Origin: PSRI01 sp041484195 | GTDB lineage: Bacteria > Bacteroidota > Bacteroidia > Chitinophagales > Chitinophagaceae | NCBI GenBank assembly: GCA_041484195.1 | Contig: JBGPHC010000008.1 | Location: forward strand, 62,001-126,000 | Length of the DNA stretch: 64,000 nucleotides | Direction: 5' to 3' | Shown: piece after piece, positions 15,544-25,483 of the stretch | How positions within the stretch are numbered: the stretch's first letter is position 1 | Layout of the letters: each line of letters begins with the position of its first letter | The notes under the pieces: model-generated | What the model was told of the DNA's origin: nothing | The model's input: only the letters and a program-made list of their open reading frames with translations | Database searches by the model: none | Made by a program: the position numbers and the translations under genes

Positions 15544-18500
15544 CTAAAAGATATATCGGAGTCCCAGTTGTATTCCCCATGTACTAAATGAAGAAAGCGT
15601 ATTCTGGAATGGTTCCGTGACCAATTTACCCCCTACCTGGTTCATATAATAATTGGGCCTTCCCTGGGCATCAACACCCTGGAGTTGGAGTGGATTCCTG
15701 ACAATGGTTTGTTTTTGCACACCCCAATCCCGGTTGAGTAGATTGGCAAAATTGAGGATATCCAGACTGAGTTGCATCGTATGTCTGCGATCGCTAATAT
15801 TAGCAAAGACATCCTGCAGCAATTTGAAATCCACACGATGCAACCAGGGCAGGAAGGAACTATTCCTTTCGGCGTATTGGCCCTTATGTTTCCTGAGATA
15901 AGGCGTATTTTCTATAAGTTGGAAAAATGCGTCTGACTGCTGCTGTGCTGTGTAACCAACTATACCCTGCCCGGCATTGGCAGCCCTGTCTTTGAAAATG
16001 ATATCTGAAGGATCTTTGGGTATATACATCAGATCGGTGGTATTATTACCGTCATTGTTCAAGTCACTCGCATATACATAACTGTAATTGCCAAGTGAAG
16101 TTCCCTCATAGAAGAGCGAAATGGTGGTGGCAAGGTGTTTCAGGTATTCTCTTCTGTATGAAACAGTGCCCACCAGACGATGTGGAATCGCGTATTGCGA
16201 GTATGCAAGCTCCAGGTCATTTTGGGTGCCACGTGTGGGGTTAGCGTTCCATACCGAGGTAGCCTGCGATCCCGGATTGGCCGTTACATCGCCGGAATAA
16301 GTATAGGTATAGGCGAAGGATCCATAGAAGCCATTGGAGAAGCTCTTGGAAATCTGCGTGGTGAGGAAGAATCCGCCACCCTTATTTGTATTCTCCAGAA
16401 CGATGGCCGAAGAAAGATTTGGATATTCTTTCCTGTCGGCCGTCGTCAGATAACGGGGACGTGTATCCGAATTATTGGTGAATTGCGCATTGGGATCCTT
16501 TTGGTTCGCATTTCTCATTCGTACGGCATGCACATCTTTTGTAATGGCTGCTTCCACGGTAAAAGTCCAGCCCATTCCAAATCTCTTGTCAAATGCGATA
16601 TTGGTCCTCCATATCTGGGGGAATTTGAAATTGGGGTCCATTACCACTATATTGGTTGGAGCGCTTGTGCCGGCTGCACTCGGGAAACTATCCTGGTAGG
16701 CATTCGTAACCGTTGTGAACAGGTAATTCTGCAGCCTGGAAGCAGAAGTGATTGCGCCTCCAAACTGGTACATACCCGAGTTGGTCGGCATATTAGTTAG
16801 GAACACAAAAGGAATCTTTCCCGTGAACAGGCCTGTTCCGCCCCGAATTATCAGTGATCTGTCGCCGTCCACATCCCAGCGAAATCCAATACGGGGCGAC
16901 CATAGAATCGTGCCCTTGGGCCAATTGCTGGTGTTGTAATGCGTGGGATTACCCTTGGCATCCGGGAATTCGAGCGCTGTTACGGCAGGATTTTCCAGCG
17001 CTTTTTCCAGATAAATGGGTTTGTCGATCCGGATGCCGGCAGTCAGCTTGAATCTTTCATTCACGTTGATTTCATCCTGCACGTAAACTCCGAGCTGTCC
17101 TATTTTCAGGTTGGCAGAATATACGGCGGGCTGACCCTTTACTAACGAATAGGTATATGCGTAATATGCGGGCGGCCTGTTCGTCATGAAATCATTCAGG
17201 GAATTAAACGCGTAATACTGGTTGGAACCCGACATGAACATATTGCCCACTTTCTGGTATTCATACGATGCGCCGGCGGTTATGGTATGCTTGCCTGCGA
17301 AATACGTGAAGTTGTCAATGAAACTATAGATATTATTTATGACATCATTGTTGTTGGTAAATGGATCCATGCCCACTGACATATAGTTATTCCCGTCGTT
17401 GTTGAAGATATCAATGGTTGGGAATATGCCGCCATTGAAAGTGCGTGTATCTCGTACCTTGGTAAAAGTGGCCAGGAATTGGTTTGCCGACTTGCCGCTG
17501 AAATTACTGTTCAACTCAAAAGTACCCGACTTCACAATGTCTTTGAATCCATAATTTGAATTATCGAAAGCCATGGATTTAGTGCCTACGCGGTTGTTGG
17601 GTAACCTGGATAAAGTGCCAGTACCACCCACCACACTGAATCCTCCTCCATTGGGCACGCTGGTCAGGTTTACCTGCTGCGGATTCGTGCTCTTAAAATC
17701 GTTGTATTTGACTGTCACTTTATGAACCTTGCTGATATTCCAGTCAAGCCTTCCCAGTATTTTGTGATTTTCGGCCTGGAAATTAGGGAAGTTGTCGTAG
17801 GCGCCTGGATCATAATTGTAGGTTGCCTTCAGGTAATCGGAAAGTTTTTTGAGGGAGTCAATAGGAGTGGACGAAACGTTTCCGGAGCCGCTTCCGCCCG
17901 TGGGGCTATAGGTAACTCCCGGAAATTGCCTCTGTTCTTTTTCTGCGCTGATAAAGAAAAATAATTTGTTTTTGATGATGGGACCTCCGATGGCGGCGCC
18001 ATATACTTTATTGCTTTGATCGGGACCCTTGCTGATTGTGCTGCTGGCGACCTTGGTACCGTTATAGTCCTGGTTCCTGAAATAGCCATACAGTGTTCCG
18101 TGGAAAGTATTGGTTCCGCTCTTTGTAACGGCATTGATGCCGGCCCCGGTAAACCCGGACTGGCGCACGTCATAGGGCGCGATATTTACGGATACTTCTT
18201 CAATGGCGTCGAGTGAGATGGGTTGATATCCTCCTCCGGGAAGAGGATCGGAACTCAGGCCAAAATTATTATTCAGATTCGCTCCATCCACCTGCAGGTT
18301 ATTGTAGCGGGCGTCACGTCCGGCAAAGTTATTGCCATTAGCCTGAGGCGTTAGGCGGGTAAAATCTGTGATACTTCTTGAAATCGTTGGCAGTGTTACA
18401 ATCTGCCGCTGTCCGATATTGGTGCTGGCCCCCGTTTTATCGGCGGTGAGCCTCCTTCTTCTGCCAATAATGGTCACAGTGCTCAGGTCCCTGATATCTT

Positions 18501-18831
18501 CACCCATCACTGCATTCACGTTGTATGGTTCTCCCAATTGGAGGAAGATGCCGTCAAAAATTTCAGGTTTAAAGCCCACATATTCCACCTTGACCGAATA
18601 TGGCCCGCCAATCCTCGCGTTGGGAATATTGAATACCCCTCCGCGTTTTGAAATCGTAGCATATACAGTACCGGATGGCTGGTGGGTGGCGGTAATTGTG
18701 GCGCCTTCCAGGGGCCGACTCATGGAATCTTTAACAATTCCGGTTATGCTGCTCGTGGTTACCTGCGCATAACCTATTCCTGACATAAGCAAAATCAGGA
18801 TAATGGGTAATAGACTTTTTATAACTCTCAT
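15544..18831 (-). CDS. Oar-like TonB-dependent outer-membrane receptor
   Basis: About 1095 residues from the ATG at 18831; in-frame starts at 18837 and 18864 would put extra residues ahead of the signal peptide MRVIKSLLPIILILLMSG. Domains in order: a carboxypeptidase-regulatory-like beta-sandwich (SSITGIVKDSMSRPLEGATI), a plug domain (QVDGANLNNNFG, then 'VSVNIAPYDVRQSGFTGAG'), and a long beta-barrel ending LGLRYIF with terminal Phe, the usual outer-membrane insertion signal. This is the Oar family, which lacks an obligate SusD partner, and no susD is adjacent. The substrate is unknown; peptide or protein ligands are typical guesses. A strong terminator follows. Confidence 0.92.
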   Translation of the reverse strand: MRVIKSLLPIILILLMSGIGYAQVTTSSITGIVKDSMSRPLEGATITATHQPSGTVYATISKRGGVFNIPNARIGGPYSVKVEYVGFKPEIFDGIFLQLGEPYNVNAVMGEDIRDLSTVTIIGRRRRLTADKTGASTNIGQRQIVTLPTISRSITDFTRLTPQANGNNFAGRDARYNNLQVDGANLNNNFGLSSDPLPGGGYQPISLDAIEEVSVNIAPYDVRQSGFTGAGINAVTKSGTNTFHGTLYGYFRNQDYNGTKVASSTISKGPDQSNKVYGAAIGGPIIKNKLFFFISAEKEQRQFPGVTYSPTGGSGSGNVSSTPIDSLKKLSDYLKATYNYDPGAYDNFPNFQAENHKILGRLDWNISKVHKVTVKYNDFKSTNPQQVNLTSVPNGGGFSVVGGTGTLSRLPNNRVGTKSMAFDNSNYGFKDIVKSGTFELNSNFSGKSANQFLATFTKVRDTRTFNGGIFPTIDIFNNDGNNYMSVGMDPFTNNNDVINNIYSFIDNFTYFAGKHTITAGASYEYQKVGNMFMSGSNQYYAFNSLNDFMTNRPPAYYAYTYSLVKGQPAVYSANLKIGQLGVYVQDEINVNERFKLTAGIRIDKPIYLEKALENPAVTALEFPDAKGNPTHYNTSNWPKGTILWSPRIGFRWDVDGDRSLIIRGGTGLFTGKIPFVFLTNMPTNSGMYQFGGAITSASRLQNYLFTTVTNAYQDSFPSAAGTSAPTNIVVMDPNFKFPQIWRTNIAFDKRFGMGWTFTVEAAITKDVHAVRMRNANQKDPNAQFTNNSDTRPRYLTTADRKEYPNLSSAIVLENTNKGGGFFLTTQISKSFSNGFYGSFAYTYTYSGDVTANPGSQATSVWNANPTRGTQNDLELAYSQYAIPHRLVGTVSYRREYLKHLATTISLFYEGTSLGNYSYVYASDLNNDGNNTTDLMYIPKDPSDIIFKDRAANAGQGIVGYTAQQQSDAFFQLIENTPYLRKHKGQYAERNSSFLPWLHRVDFKLLQDVFANISDRRHTMQLSLDILNFANLLNRDWGVQKQTIVRNPLQLQGVDAQGRPNYYMNQVGGKLVTEPFQNTLSSFSTWGIQLGLRYIF

Positions 18832-19041
18832 AAGCATAATGTTTTCGCTGCAAAGAAAAGACAATCTTGATAATTAAAGTCTCAGTATTATTAACATTTT
18901 GTTATGTCAAAGGTCTGTAAATAATAGTTTATTGAATGCCAAGGATAAATCTATTTTTCGCCTATCAGTAGAAACCTATACCTGAATTCTCTCGTGTAAT
19001 GCCATGACAAGCGCTGTTCACAATAACCAGCGCCGAAACCG

Positions 19042-19049
19042 TAACTTTG
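19042..19049 (+). promoter_or_regulatory. Promoter -7 element for ribBA
   Basis: Exact TAACTTTG, 16 nt before the ATG at 19065. It overlaps an in-frame TTG at 19047, which therefore cannot be the start. Confidence 0.5.
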
Positions 19050-19064
19050 CATAAATTTTCTTCA

Positions 19065-20276
19065 ATGTTTGATACTATTGAAAGCGCGATTGAGGATATC
19101 CGGAAAGGGAAACTGGTGATTGTGGTAGATGATGAAGACCGTGAAAACGAAGGAGATTTTATTACTGCCGCCCGAAATGCCAGTCCCGAAGTGATAAATT
19201 TCATGAGTAAGAATGGCAGAGGGCTTATTTGCGTACCCCTGGCGGAGCAACGCTGTGATGAACTCAGGTTAGAACAGATGGTGAATAGCAACACCTCACT
19301 TCATGAAACTGCATTCACTGTTTCGGTTGACCTTTTGGGTCATGGCTGCACTACCGGTATCTCGGCTCATGACCGGTACAAGACAGTGATGGCATTGATC
19401 AACCCTGCCACCAAACCGGAGGACCTGGGCAGGCCGGGTCATATATTTCCTCTCAGGGCCAAAGCTGGCGGTGTTTTGAGAAGGACAGGACATACTGAAG
19501 CCGCGATTGACCTTGCCAGGCTGGCTGGATTTGAAACAGCGGCTGTATTGGTGGAGATCATGAACGATGATGGAACCATGGCCAGGCTGCCCCAGCTCCA
19601 TGAAATAGCCAGGAAATTTGACCTGAAATTGATAACCATCAAAGACCTTATTGAATATAGATTGAAAACGGATTCTTTGATTGAAGAACTCGTGCGCGTA
19701 GATATGCCGACAAATTATGGGCATTTCAAACTAATATCTTTTAGAGAGCGGAACAATCCTACCAGTGGAGAACATCTTGCATTGGTGAAAGGAGAGTGGA
19801 AATCCACGGACCCTGTGCTGGTGAGAGTACATTCATCCTGCTTTACGGGTGATATACTGGGATCACTGCGCTGCGATTGCGGGGAACAGTTACATAAAGC
19901 TATGGAAATGGTTCAGAAGGAAGGGAAGGGAGTAGTGCTCTATATGAACCAGGAAGGTAGAGGTATTGGCCTGCTCAACAAATTGAGAGCCTATAAACTC
20001 CAGGAAGAAGGGATGGATACCGTGGAGGCCAATCTGCACCTGGGATTCGGCATGGACGACCGCGACTACGGTGTGGGTGCGCAAATATTGCGCTACTTGG
20101 GAGTAACCAAAATGAAACTGATCAGCAACAATCCACGGAAGCGGGTGGGCCTGAAAGGATATGGATTGGATATCGTGGAGAACGTCCCACTTCAGATAAG
20201 GCCAAACCCTTATAATGAAAAATACCTTCAGACGAAGAGAGACAAGTTAGGCCATGAAATATTAACCGGGAAGTGA
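19065..20276 (+). CDS. ribBA: Bifunctional 3,4-dihydroxy-2-butanone-4-phosphate synthase / GTP cyclohydrolase II
   Basis: 403 residues from the ATG at 19065. The N-terminal RibB half contains 'VVDDEDRENEGDF' (acidic Mg site) and 'HTEAAIDLARLAG'. The C-terminal RibA half contains 'SSCFTGDILGSLRCDCGEQL' (zinc cysteines) and 'NQEGRGIGLLNKLRAY'. It makes both riboflavin precursors, from ribulose-5P and from GTP. Fused RibBA is usual in Bacteroidota. The gene stands alone on its strand. Its last 15 bases overlap the 3' end of the convergent tamB-like gene, so the two stops are interleaved. Confidence 0.96.
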   Translation: MFDTIESAIEDIRKGKLVIVVDDEDRENEGDFITAARNASPEVINFMSKNGRGLICVPLAEQRCDELRLEQMVNSNTSLHETAFTVSVDLLGHGCTTGISAHDRYKTVMALINPATKPEDLGRPGHIFPLRAKAGGVLRRTGHTEAAIDLARLAGFETAAVLVEIMNDDGTMARLPQLHEIARKFDLKLITIKDLIEYRLKTDSLIEELVRVDMPTNYGHFKLISFRERNNPTSGEHLALVKGEWKSTDPVLVRVHSSCFTGDILGSLRCDCGEQLHKAMEMVQKEGKGVVLYMNQEGRGIGLLNKLRAYKLQEEGMDTVEANLHLGFGMDDRDYGVGAQILRYLGVTKMKLISNNPRKRVGLKGYGLDIVENVPLQIRPNPYNEKYLQTKRDKLGHEILTGK

Positions 20277-23200
20277 GGCATTCACTTTTGCCGATGTATT
20301 GGTAGTATCGGCGGCCCCTTTTTCTTTTGCCGGCTTAATGACCGGTTGCAATTTTTTCTTCCTCAATTTTGGTGGATCGAATTCAGTCCGGTAAGATAAA
20401 TTACCTCCGGTACGATCTCTCTTGCCCGTAGTTGACAGGGCATCGAAATTACTCCGGTAGAAGAAACTCACTCTAAACCTGCCGTCGGGCGTTATTTTAT
20501 ATTCGGCCGTGATATCGGGCAGAAACAGGAAACTGGTATTCTGTGCCGTCGTTTGGCTTGCCTGTGCGCCATTACTCACAAAATTGAAATCACTTCCAAA
20601 AGTGATGACCAGCTTGTCATTCAAAAGTGATTTGATGAACTGAAGGCTAATATTATCTCTCGTGAAATTAACGGTATTGCTGGTAGTGCCGGTCTGCAAT
20701 GGGTCAATGGCCGCGCGCGTATATTTGAAATTGACGCTCAGGTTTGGATCCTTGAAGATAGAATACAGCAGGCCTTTGAGGGAACTGCTGAGATAGCCCG
20801 AAATATATTCCGAAATGGTGTTAAAGGCAAAAGTGGTGGCTTCTGTTTGTTGAAGATTATATTGTCCAATTGGCGCGAAGCTTTTAAATACGATCAGGTA
20901 GGCCACCTGTTTATTTTTTTCATTGTCATCCTGGTTGATGCGCGCCAGGTCTGCCACCAGCCTTTGATTATTTTTGATATCGCTATAAGCAGGTAGGGCG
21001 ATACCAAATGTGATGACCGGGCTGCTTAGAGGGCCCCTTAACGTACATAATACATCCACATCGGTTCTTTCGCTTTTCAAATTGGTAAGTTGCGGATCTG
21101 TTGTTTGAGACTCGCTCGCATAGAGGGAACTCAGTTTTACATCATCCGCCGTATATTTCGCCTTGATGTCAATTTCGGCATTGTATGGGTCTCCGTCCCA
21201 CCGGATATAACTGCCTTCGTCTGGCAGGAGCACGAATGGTTTCTTGAAGATCTCCTGGAAGCTGAACCTGTAATATCCGCGGTCAATGGTGTATTTCCCC
21301 GTCATGGTAAAACGCGTATTAGTGCCTGTCCTGATTTCAAGGTTCCCATTCCCATTTGCCTCGATGATATCGCCGGTGATTTCATCCAGGATCATATATA
21401 ATTTGGCGTAATTATTAGCCTTCAGATCCAGCGCGATATTCAGGTTTGAGGATTTACCCGTCAGAGAGTCAATATTCATCTTGTGCCCGTATTGCTTCCA
21501 AACAATATAGTCTGCCTGCCCATTTTCCTTGGATGAGCTGGAAGTGACATATATGCTGGAACTATCTACGGGTTCTGCATTTACCGACATGCGCATTTCA
21601 TCTTCGGGTCCTGTGAACCGGAAAGTTACTTTGCCAATGGCTTTTCCGTAAAACGTATTATTGTCAACACGGGTAGTGTTCAGGAGCAAGAGCCGCTGGG
21701 AATTGGCCCTGATATTATAAGCGAAATTCTTGAAATTTTCATGCTGCAGGCTGCCGGTAAGTGTTGCAAAATTCCTGGCTCCATTGGTATGCAATGTATC
21801 ATAGAGGGTGATGTTTCCGAAGTCTATCGCGCCAGGTGTGAATGCAATCCTGGCGCTGTCGAAAACATAATAGCATTGGGTATAAAGCACCTTTATGCCA
21901 CCATCCCTCACCGTTACCATCCCCACATAATCGGGTTTTTTAATGTTCCCCTTCATTTGAAGCTGGCCATTTGCCTGGCCTTTCAAACTGCCGAATACCG
22001 AGCCCAGGTATTGTTCCAGGAAATGAATACTCGTATTTTCAAAATTGGCTTTCGCGTTGATTTGTTGATTGGCAGAATCCTTGCCATCGAATGACCCGTT
22101 GACATCGAATTTATAACCCACATTGTCGGAAACTGCCTGGTAAACCGCTTTTTTATTCCTGTTGTCCCAGGATCCTGAAAGGTTAATCACCCCAACCGAA
22201 TCATTTTCAAATCTGAATTGTTCGGCTTTTAACTCGCTTGTCACATACAGGTTTCGAAAGGGATCTTCAACGGTTACATTGCCAGTGGCCAGCCCTTCCA
22301 ACCTGGGCTCCTTCATCACGAAGGGCAGGAAATCGCCCAGATTCACCTTCTTCAATCCTACTACGATATCATTCCAGTTTCCAATCTCGGACTTTCTGGT
22401 CACTACGGTGATTTCCTGTTCTCCATTAGTGACCCTGATCTCATTCGCATCCACCAGTGAGCGGCTCAGGGTGATCTCGCCTCCCTTGTCAATCTTCCAG
22501 GTCTTCTCATTCAATACTACTGTGGAAGGATCGAAATGGATGCGCAGTCCGTCCTCGAGAGTAGTGATTTGCGCTGACAGATTGGCGTTATTGATCGTTT
22601 GGGTGGCCGCCGTAGTAATATTCAGTTGAGATACGTCCTGGGAGGTGGCAATGGAGATTTTTGTGCTGGGAAACTGCAGGCTGTCATTGATAGTAGTGTT
22701 GCCCATATCGGCATTCACTTTGAGGCTATCCATATTTCCGATTGCTTTCAGATTGAAATCACTTACTTCAATCTTGTTATATGCGGCATGCGGAACCATT
22801 GCACTCAGGGCCATCAGGTTAGTTCGTGAATTGAGTGATCCTACAATGGTACTGTTGTTGAATCCACTCAATCGCTTATCCAACAGGGTTAGATACTGAT
22901 CAATATTCTTGACGTCCAGTTGAAAAAGGAAATTCTGATTTTTTATGGGTTTGTCAGGAGCGGAAATATAGGCCGGATAGTACTTGTTCAGGAATTGCCT
23001 GACAGTATTGGGCAAGTCACGGATATTAAAATCTCCCATCAAAAACGCGGAAGCCTCCGTATTGCGTAGCTGCAATATTTTTTGCTGATCCACCATCTGC
23101 GAGCTGAGCGTCAGGGTGTCGAACACAAATGTCTCCCCATCCTTGGTCACTGCCACGTCGTAAAGAGAAACAGTGCCCAGGAAATTATCTATATTGTCGC

Positions 23201-25049
23201 CATTGAAATTCATGTCGAATTTTCCTATCACATTCAGGTCTTCCTTGGCAAAGCCGATTGTCTTGAGATTGCCCCTCTTTATGTCTGCGAAAAAGTTGAA
23301 TTCCGGCTTTTGGGTGCTGAAGTCAATGGTGCCATCCAGAGATGCGATGGCATTGGGGTCATCTATATTGGCAAGTCCCTTGAATAATTTTCTGTTGAGC
23401 TGGCCATTTACTGTAATGTTCTGGTAATTGTAATCATTGTATTGGATCTGCGCGAATTTGCCGTCGAAGCTGGCGTCAAAAGTCTTGGCGCTAAACCCCT
23501 TTCCTTTGATGGTACCGTCAAAGGATATGCTACCCAGTTGGCTTAGCCCCAGAAAAGAGCCGAGTTGAAAATTGCTGGCCGCGATTTTACCTGAATAAGC
23601 CGCGACCTTGTTCGTTGGAAATTTCATGTTCAGGTCGGTCTTCACCGTACCGAGGTTGGTTTCGATAGTACCATTCGTTACAAAGTCTCTTATGAACCCC
23701 GTAAAATCGCCCCGAAATTGCAGGTATTGTATTTCTTTTATATGAGGTTTGTTGATATCCTTAAGACCGGGGAAAATGGATAACATATCGCTATAGGACG
23801 TACGAAAATCATTGGCCTTGAAATCTATAAAAGTGGAGTCGATATTCGGCAGTCCTATCATCTTGATGTTTCCATCGAGTCGGCTGTTTTTGCCTGCTTC
23901 CACCAGAAAATTCCTGGCGCTGAGATTGTCAATCGTGCCCCTCACATTTCCATCGATCCTGATACTGCGTTTCCAGTCTTTGAGTGCAGGAGCGAAATAA
24001 GCAATATCGTCACTGCTTATCGTACTGTTATTGAACCTGCCCTCCAGCTTCACCTGCTCTATGAAATTACTCATGTCCTCATTGAAGTCATCAAACCGCA
24101 TCGCATAATAATTCGACAAATGGCTTCGGGGAGTCCTGATATCAAGCTTGTCAAATATCATTCCCTGCGGGTACATGCGAAGTTGTGCAGATAAATTGCT
24201 GACTTCAAAACCACTTCTCTCTTTGGCCTTGAGTTTAATGTCGGCAAAAAGCGTATCCTGCTTCAATTCAAGATTGCGAAAATCTCCATCGATCCCGTAA
24301 AAATGAATATGGTTTCCGTCAAAATAATCGAAGGGAGCCCTTGCCATCTCTTTATCATTCCTGAATGCGGCATTTGAAAGTGAGAGTTCCGCTATCTTGA
24401 TACTCCAGTTCCCTGAATTAAATGGTTCATCCGGACCGGGTTCCTGCTTCTGTAAAACGTTACGAATGAATTTGCCGGTATAGTCCGAAAGTGAAAACAG
24501 GGGTTCATCCAGGGTTAGTTTTCTGATGCGAACAATTTTCCTGTCAAGGTCTATTTCATCGGCATCCAGGGTCAGCCCCTTCAGCTTCATCGTCATGTCC
24601 TGGCCCTTCCATTCATCAATCTTGCTGATTTGAACATTCCTGAGATCTATTTGCTTAAGGGAAAGGGCAATGCCCTTCTTGCTGCTCGTATCTGTAGGAC
24701 CCGAAAAATAGTCGAGTAGGAATTGATAATTCCAAACTGAATCTGTTCTGTGAAGATTGATCCTGACATTCTCCAGGCCGATATATTTCAATTCAGCCTT
24801 GTCTTTGAAAAAAAACCAGTCAGTGATCCTCACCTGCAGATTGCCGGCATACAAAAGGGTATCCTTGTGAAGGTCTTCAACATAAGTTTCTTCAAGATTC
24901 ATCCGGTTAAAAAGCGCAAAACTCACATGCTTGATGGAGATTTTAATCCGGAGGTCTTTGGAAATGCGATGCGTCACGGCGCGGACGAGCATATTTTGTA
25001 CCGGCGTGGTATTAATGAGGATGGCTGAAATCACTATGAGAAATAGCAA
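20262..25049 (-). CDS. TamB-like translocation and assembly module protein (DUF490)
   Basis: About 1595 residues. A hydrophobic N-terminal anchor (LLFLIVISAILINTTP) is followed by a very long series of beta-rich repeats, and the C-terminal TamB/DUF490 domain ends with a barrel-like LGRVSFFYR-type region (FRVSFFYRSNFDA). TamB-like proteins bridge inner and outer membranes and support barrel assembly or lipid transport. The nearest accepted start is a TTG at 25049, inside the likely membrane helix. The frame stays open upstream to 25217 and would add 'LKILKWTVLWL', a better anchor, but offers no ATG, GTG or TTG. The true start is therefore unsettled. The 3' end overlaps ribBA by 15 bp. Confidence 0.88.
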   Translation of the reverse strand: MLFLIVISAILINTTPVQNMLVRAVTHRISKDLRIKISIKHVSFALFNRMNLEETYVEDLHKDTLLYAGNLQVRITDWFFFKDKAELKYIGLENVRINLHRTDSVWNYQFLLDYFSGPTDTSSKKGIALSLKQIDLRNVQISKIDEWKGQDMTMKLKGLTLDADEIDLDRKIVRIRKLTLDEPLFSLSDYTGKFIRNVLQKQEPGPDEPFNSGNWSIKIAELSLSNAAFRNDKEMARAPFDYFDGNHIHFYGIDGDFRNLELKQDTLFADIKLKAKERSGFEVSNLSAQLRMYPQGMIFDKLDIRTPRSHLSNYYAMRFDDFNEDMSNFIEQVKLEGRFNNSTISSDDIAYFAPALKDWKRSIRIDGNVRGTIDNLSARNFLVEAGKNSRLDGNIKMIGLPNIDSTFIDFKANDFRTSYSDMLSIFPGLKDINKPHIKEIQYLQFRGDFTGFIRDFVTNGTIETNLGTVKTDLNMKFPTNKVAAYSGKIAASNFQLGSFLGLSQLGSISFDGTIKGKGFSAKTFDASFDGKFAQIQYNDYNYQNITVNGQLNRKLFKGLANIDDPNAIASLDGTIDFSTQKPEFNFFADIKRGNLKTIGFAKEDLNVIGKFDMNFNGDNIDNFLGTVSLYDVAVTKDGETFVFDTLTLSSQMVDQQKILQLRNTEASAFLMGDFNIRDLPNTVRQFLNKYYPAYISAPDKPIKNQNFLFQLDVKNIDQYLTLLDKRLSGFNNSTIVGSLNSRTNLMALSAMVPHAAYNKIEVSDFNLKAIGNMDSLKVNADMGNTTINDSLQFPSTKISIATSQDVSQLNITTAATQTINNANLSAQITTLEDGLRIHFDPSTVVLNEKTWKIDKGGEITLSRSLVDANEIRVTNGEQEITVVTRKSEIGNWNDIVVGLKKVNLGDFLPFVMKEPRLEGLATGNVTVEDPFRNLYVTSELKAEQFRFENDSVGVINLSGSWDNRNKKAVYQAVSDNVGYKFDVNGSFDGKDSANQQINAKANFENTSIHFLEQYLGSVFGSLKGQANGQLQMKGNIKKPDYVGMVTVRDGGIKVLYTQCYYVFDSARIAFTPGAIDFGNITLYDTLHTNGARNFATLTGSLQHENFKNFAYNIRANSQRLLLLNTTRVDNNTFYGKAIGKVTFRFTGPEDEMRMSVNAEPVDSSSIYVTSSSSKENGQADYIVWKQYGHKMNIDSLTGKSSNLNIALDLKANNYAKLYMILDEITGDIIEANGNGNLEIRTGTNTRFTMTGKYTIDRGYYRFSFQEIFKKPFVLLPDEGSYIRWDGDPYNAEIDIKAKYTADDVKLSSLYASESQTTDPQLTNLKSERTDVDVLCTLRGPLSSPVITFGIALPAYSDIKNNQRLVADLARINQDDNEKNKQVAYLIVFKSFAPIGQYNLQQTEATTFAFNTISEYISGYLSSSLKGLLYSIFKDPNLSVNFKYTRAAIDPLQTGTTSNTVNFTRDNISLQFIKSLLNDKLVITFGSDFNFVSNGAQASQTTAQNTSFLFLPDITAEYKITPDGRFRVSFFYRSNFDALSTTGKRDRTGGNLSYRTEFDPPKLRKKKLQPVIKPAKEKGAADTTNTSAKVNASLPG

Positions 25050-25483
25050 CCATAGTACGGTCCATTTTAATATTTTCAGAGTAGTTCTCAGGCCAGGAAA
25101 TTGATTTGTAAAAGTATGTAAACGCCCTTGATGTGCAAATTCAATACCAATTAAAGACCTCTTAGTTGTGCACCGTTCGGGACCACCCTCCTGGGACTCC
25201 AGAGGTCCTTTTTTTATTCAGGATCTATTACTTCTCAGGGTTATTTGCCAGGGATCAATCTACGCTGGCGGAATTCATCAAAACCAGGTCCGGCAAGGGT
25301 TGAGGATGATGATTTCCAGGAATTGGCCTCCTCTTTCCAAATACCGGAACAGGGATTGCGCAAGCAGGCGTCCTACCCGGTAAAATGATGGCCATACAAA
25401 TTGTGGACCCGGGAACTTTGGGGTTTAACAGGAAATTGACAAATGGATAATAATCTGCAAAAGCATCGGGATTGCGGCGCGCT
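25050..25483. other. Gene-poor region upstream of tamB-like gene
   Basis: No independent gene seen. Up to 25217 the tamB frame is open on the minus strand. At 25180-25215 the plus strand shows an imperfect hairpin (GGACC...CTGG-gact-CCAG-a-GGTCC) followed by seven T, shaped like a plus-strand terminator although no plus-strand gene precedes it. From 25218 to 25483 nothing recognisable is present. Confidence 0.45.
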
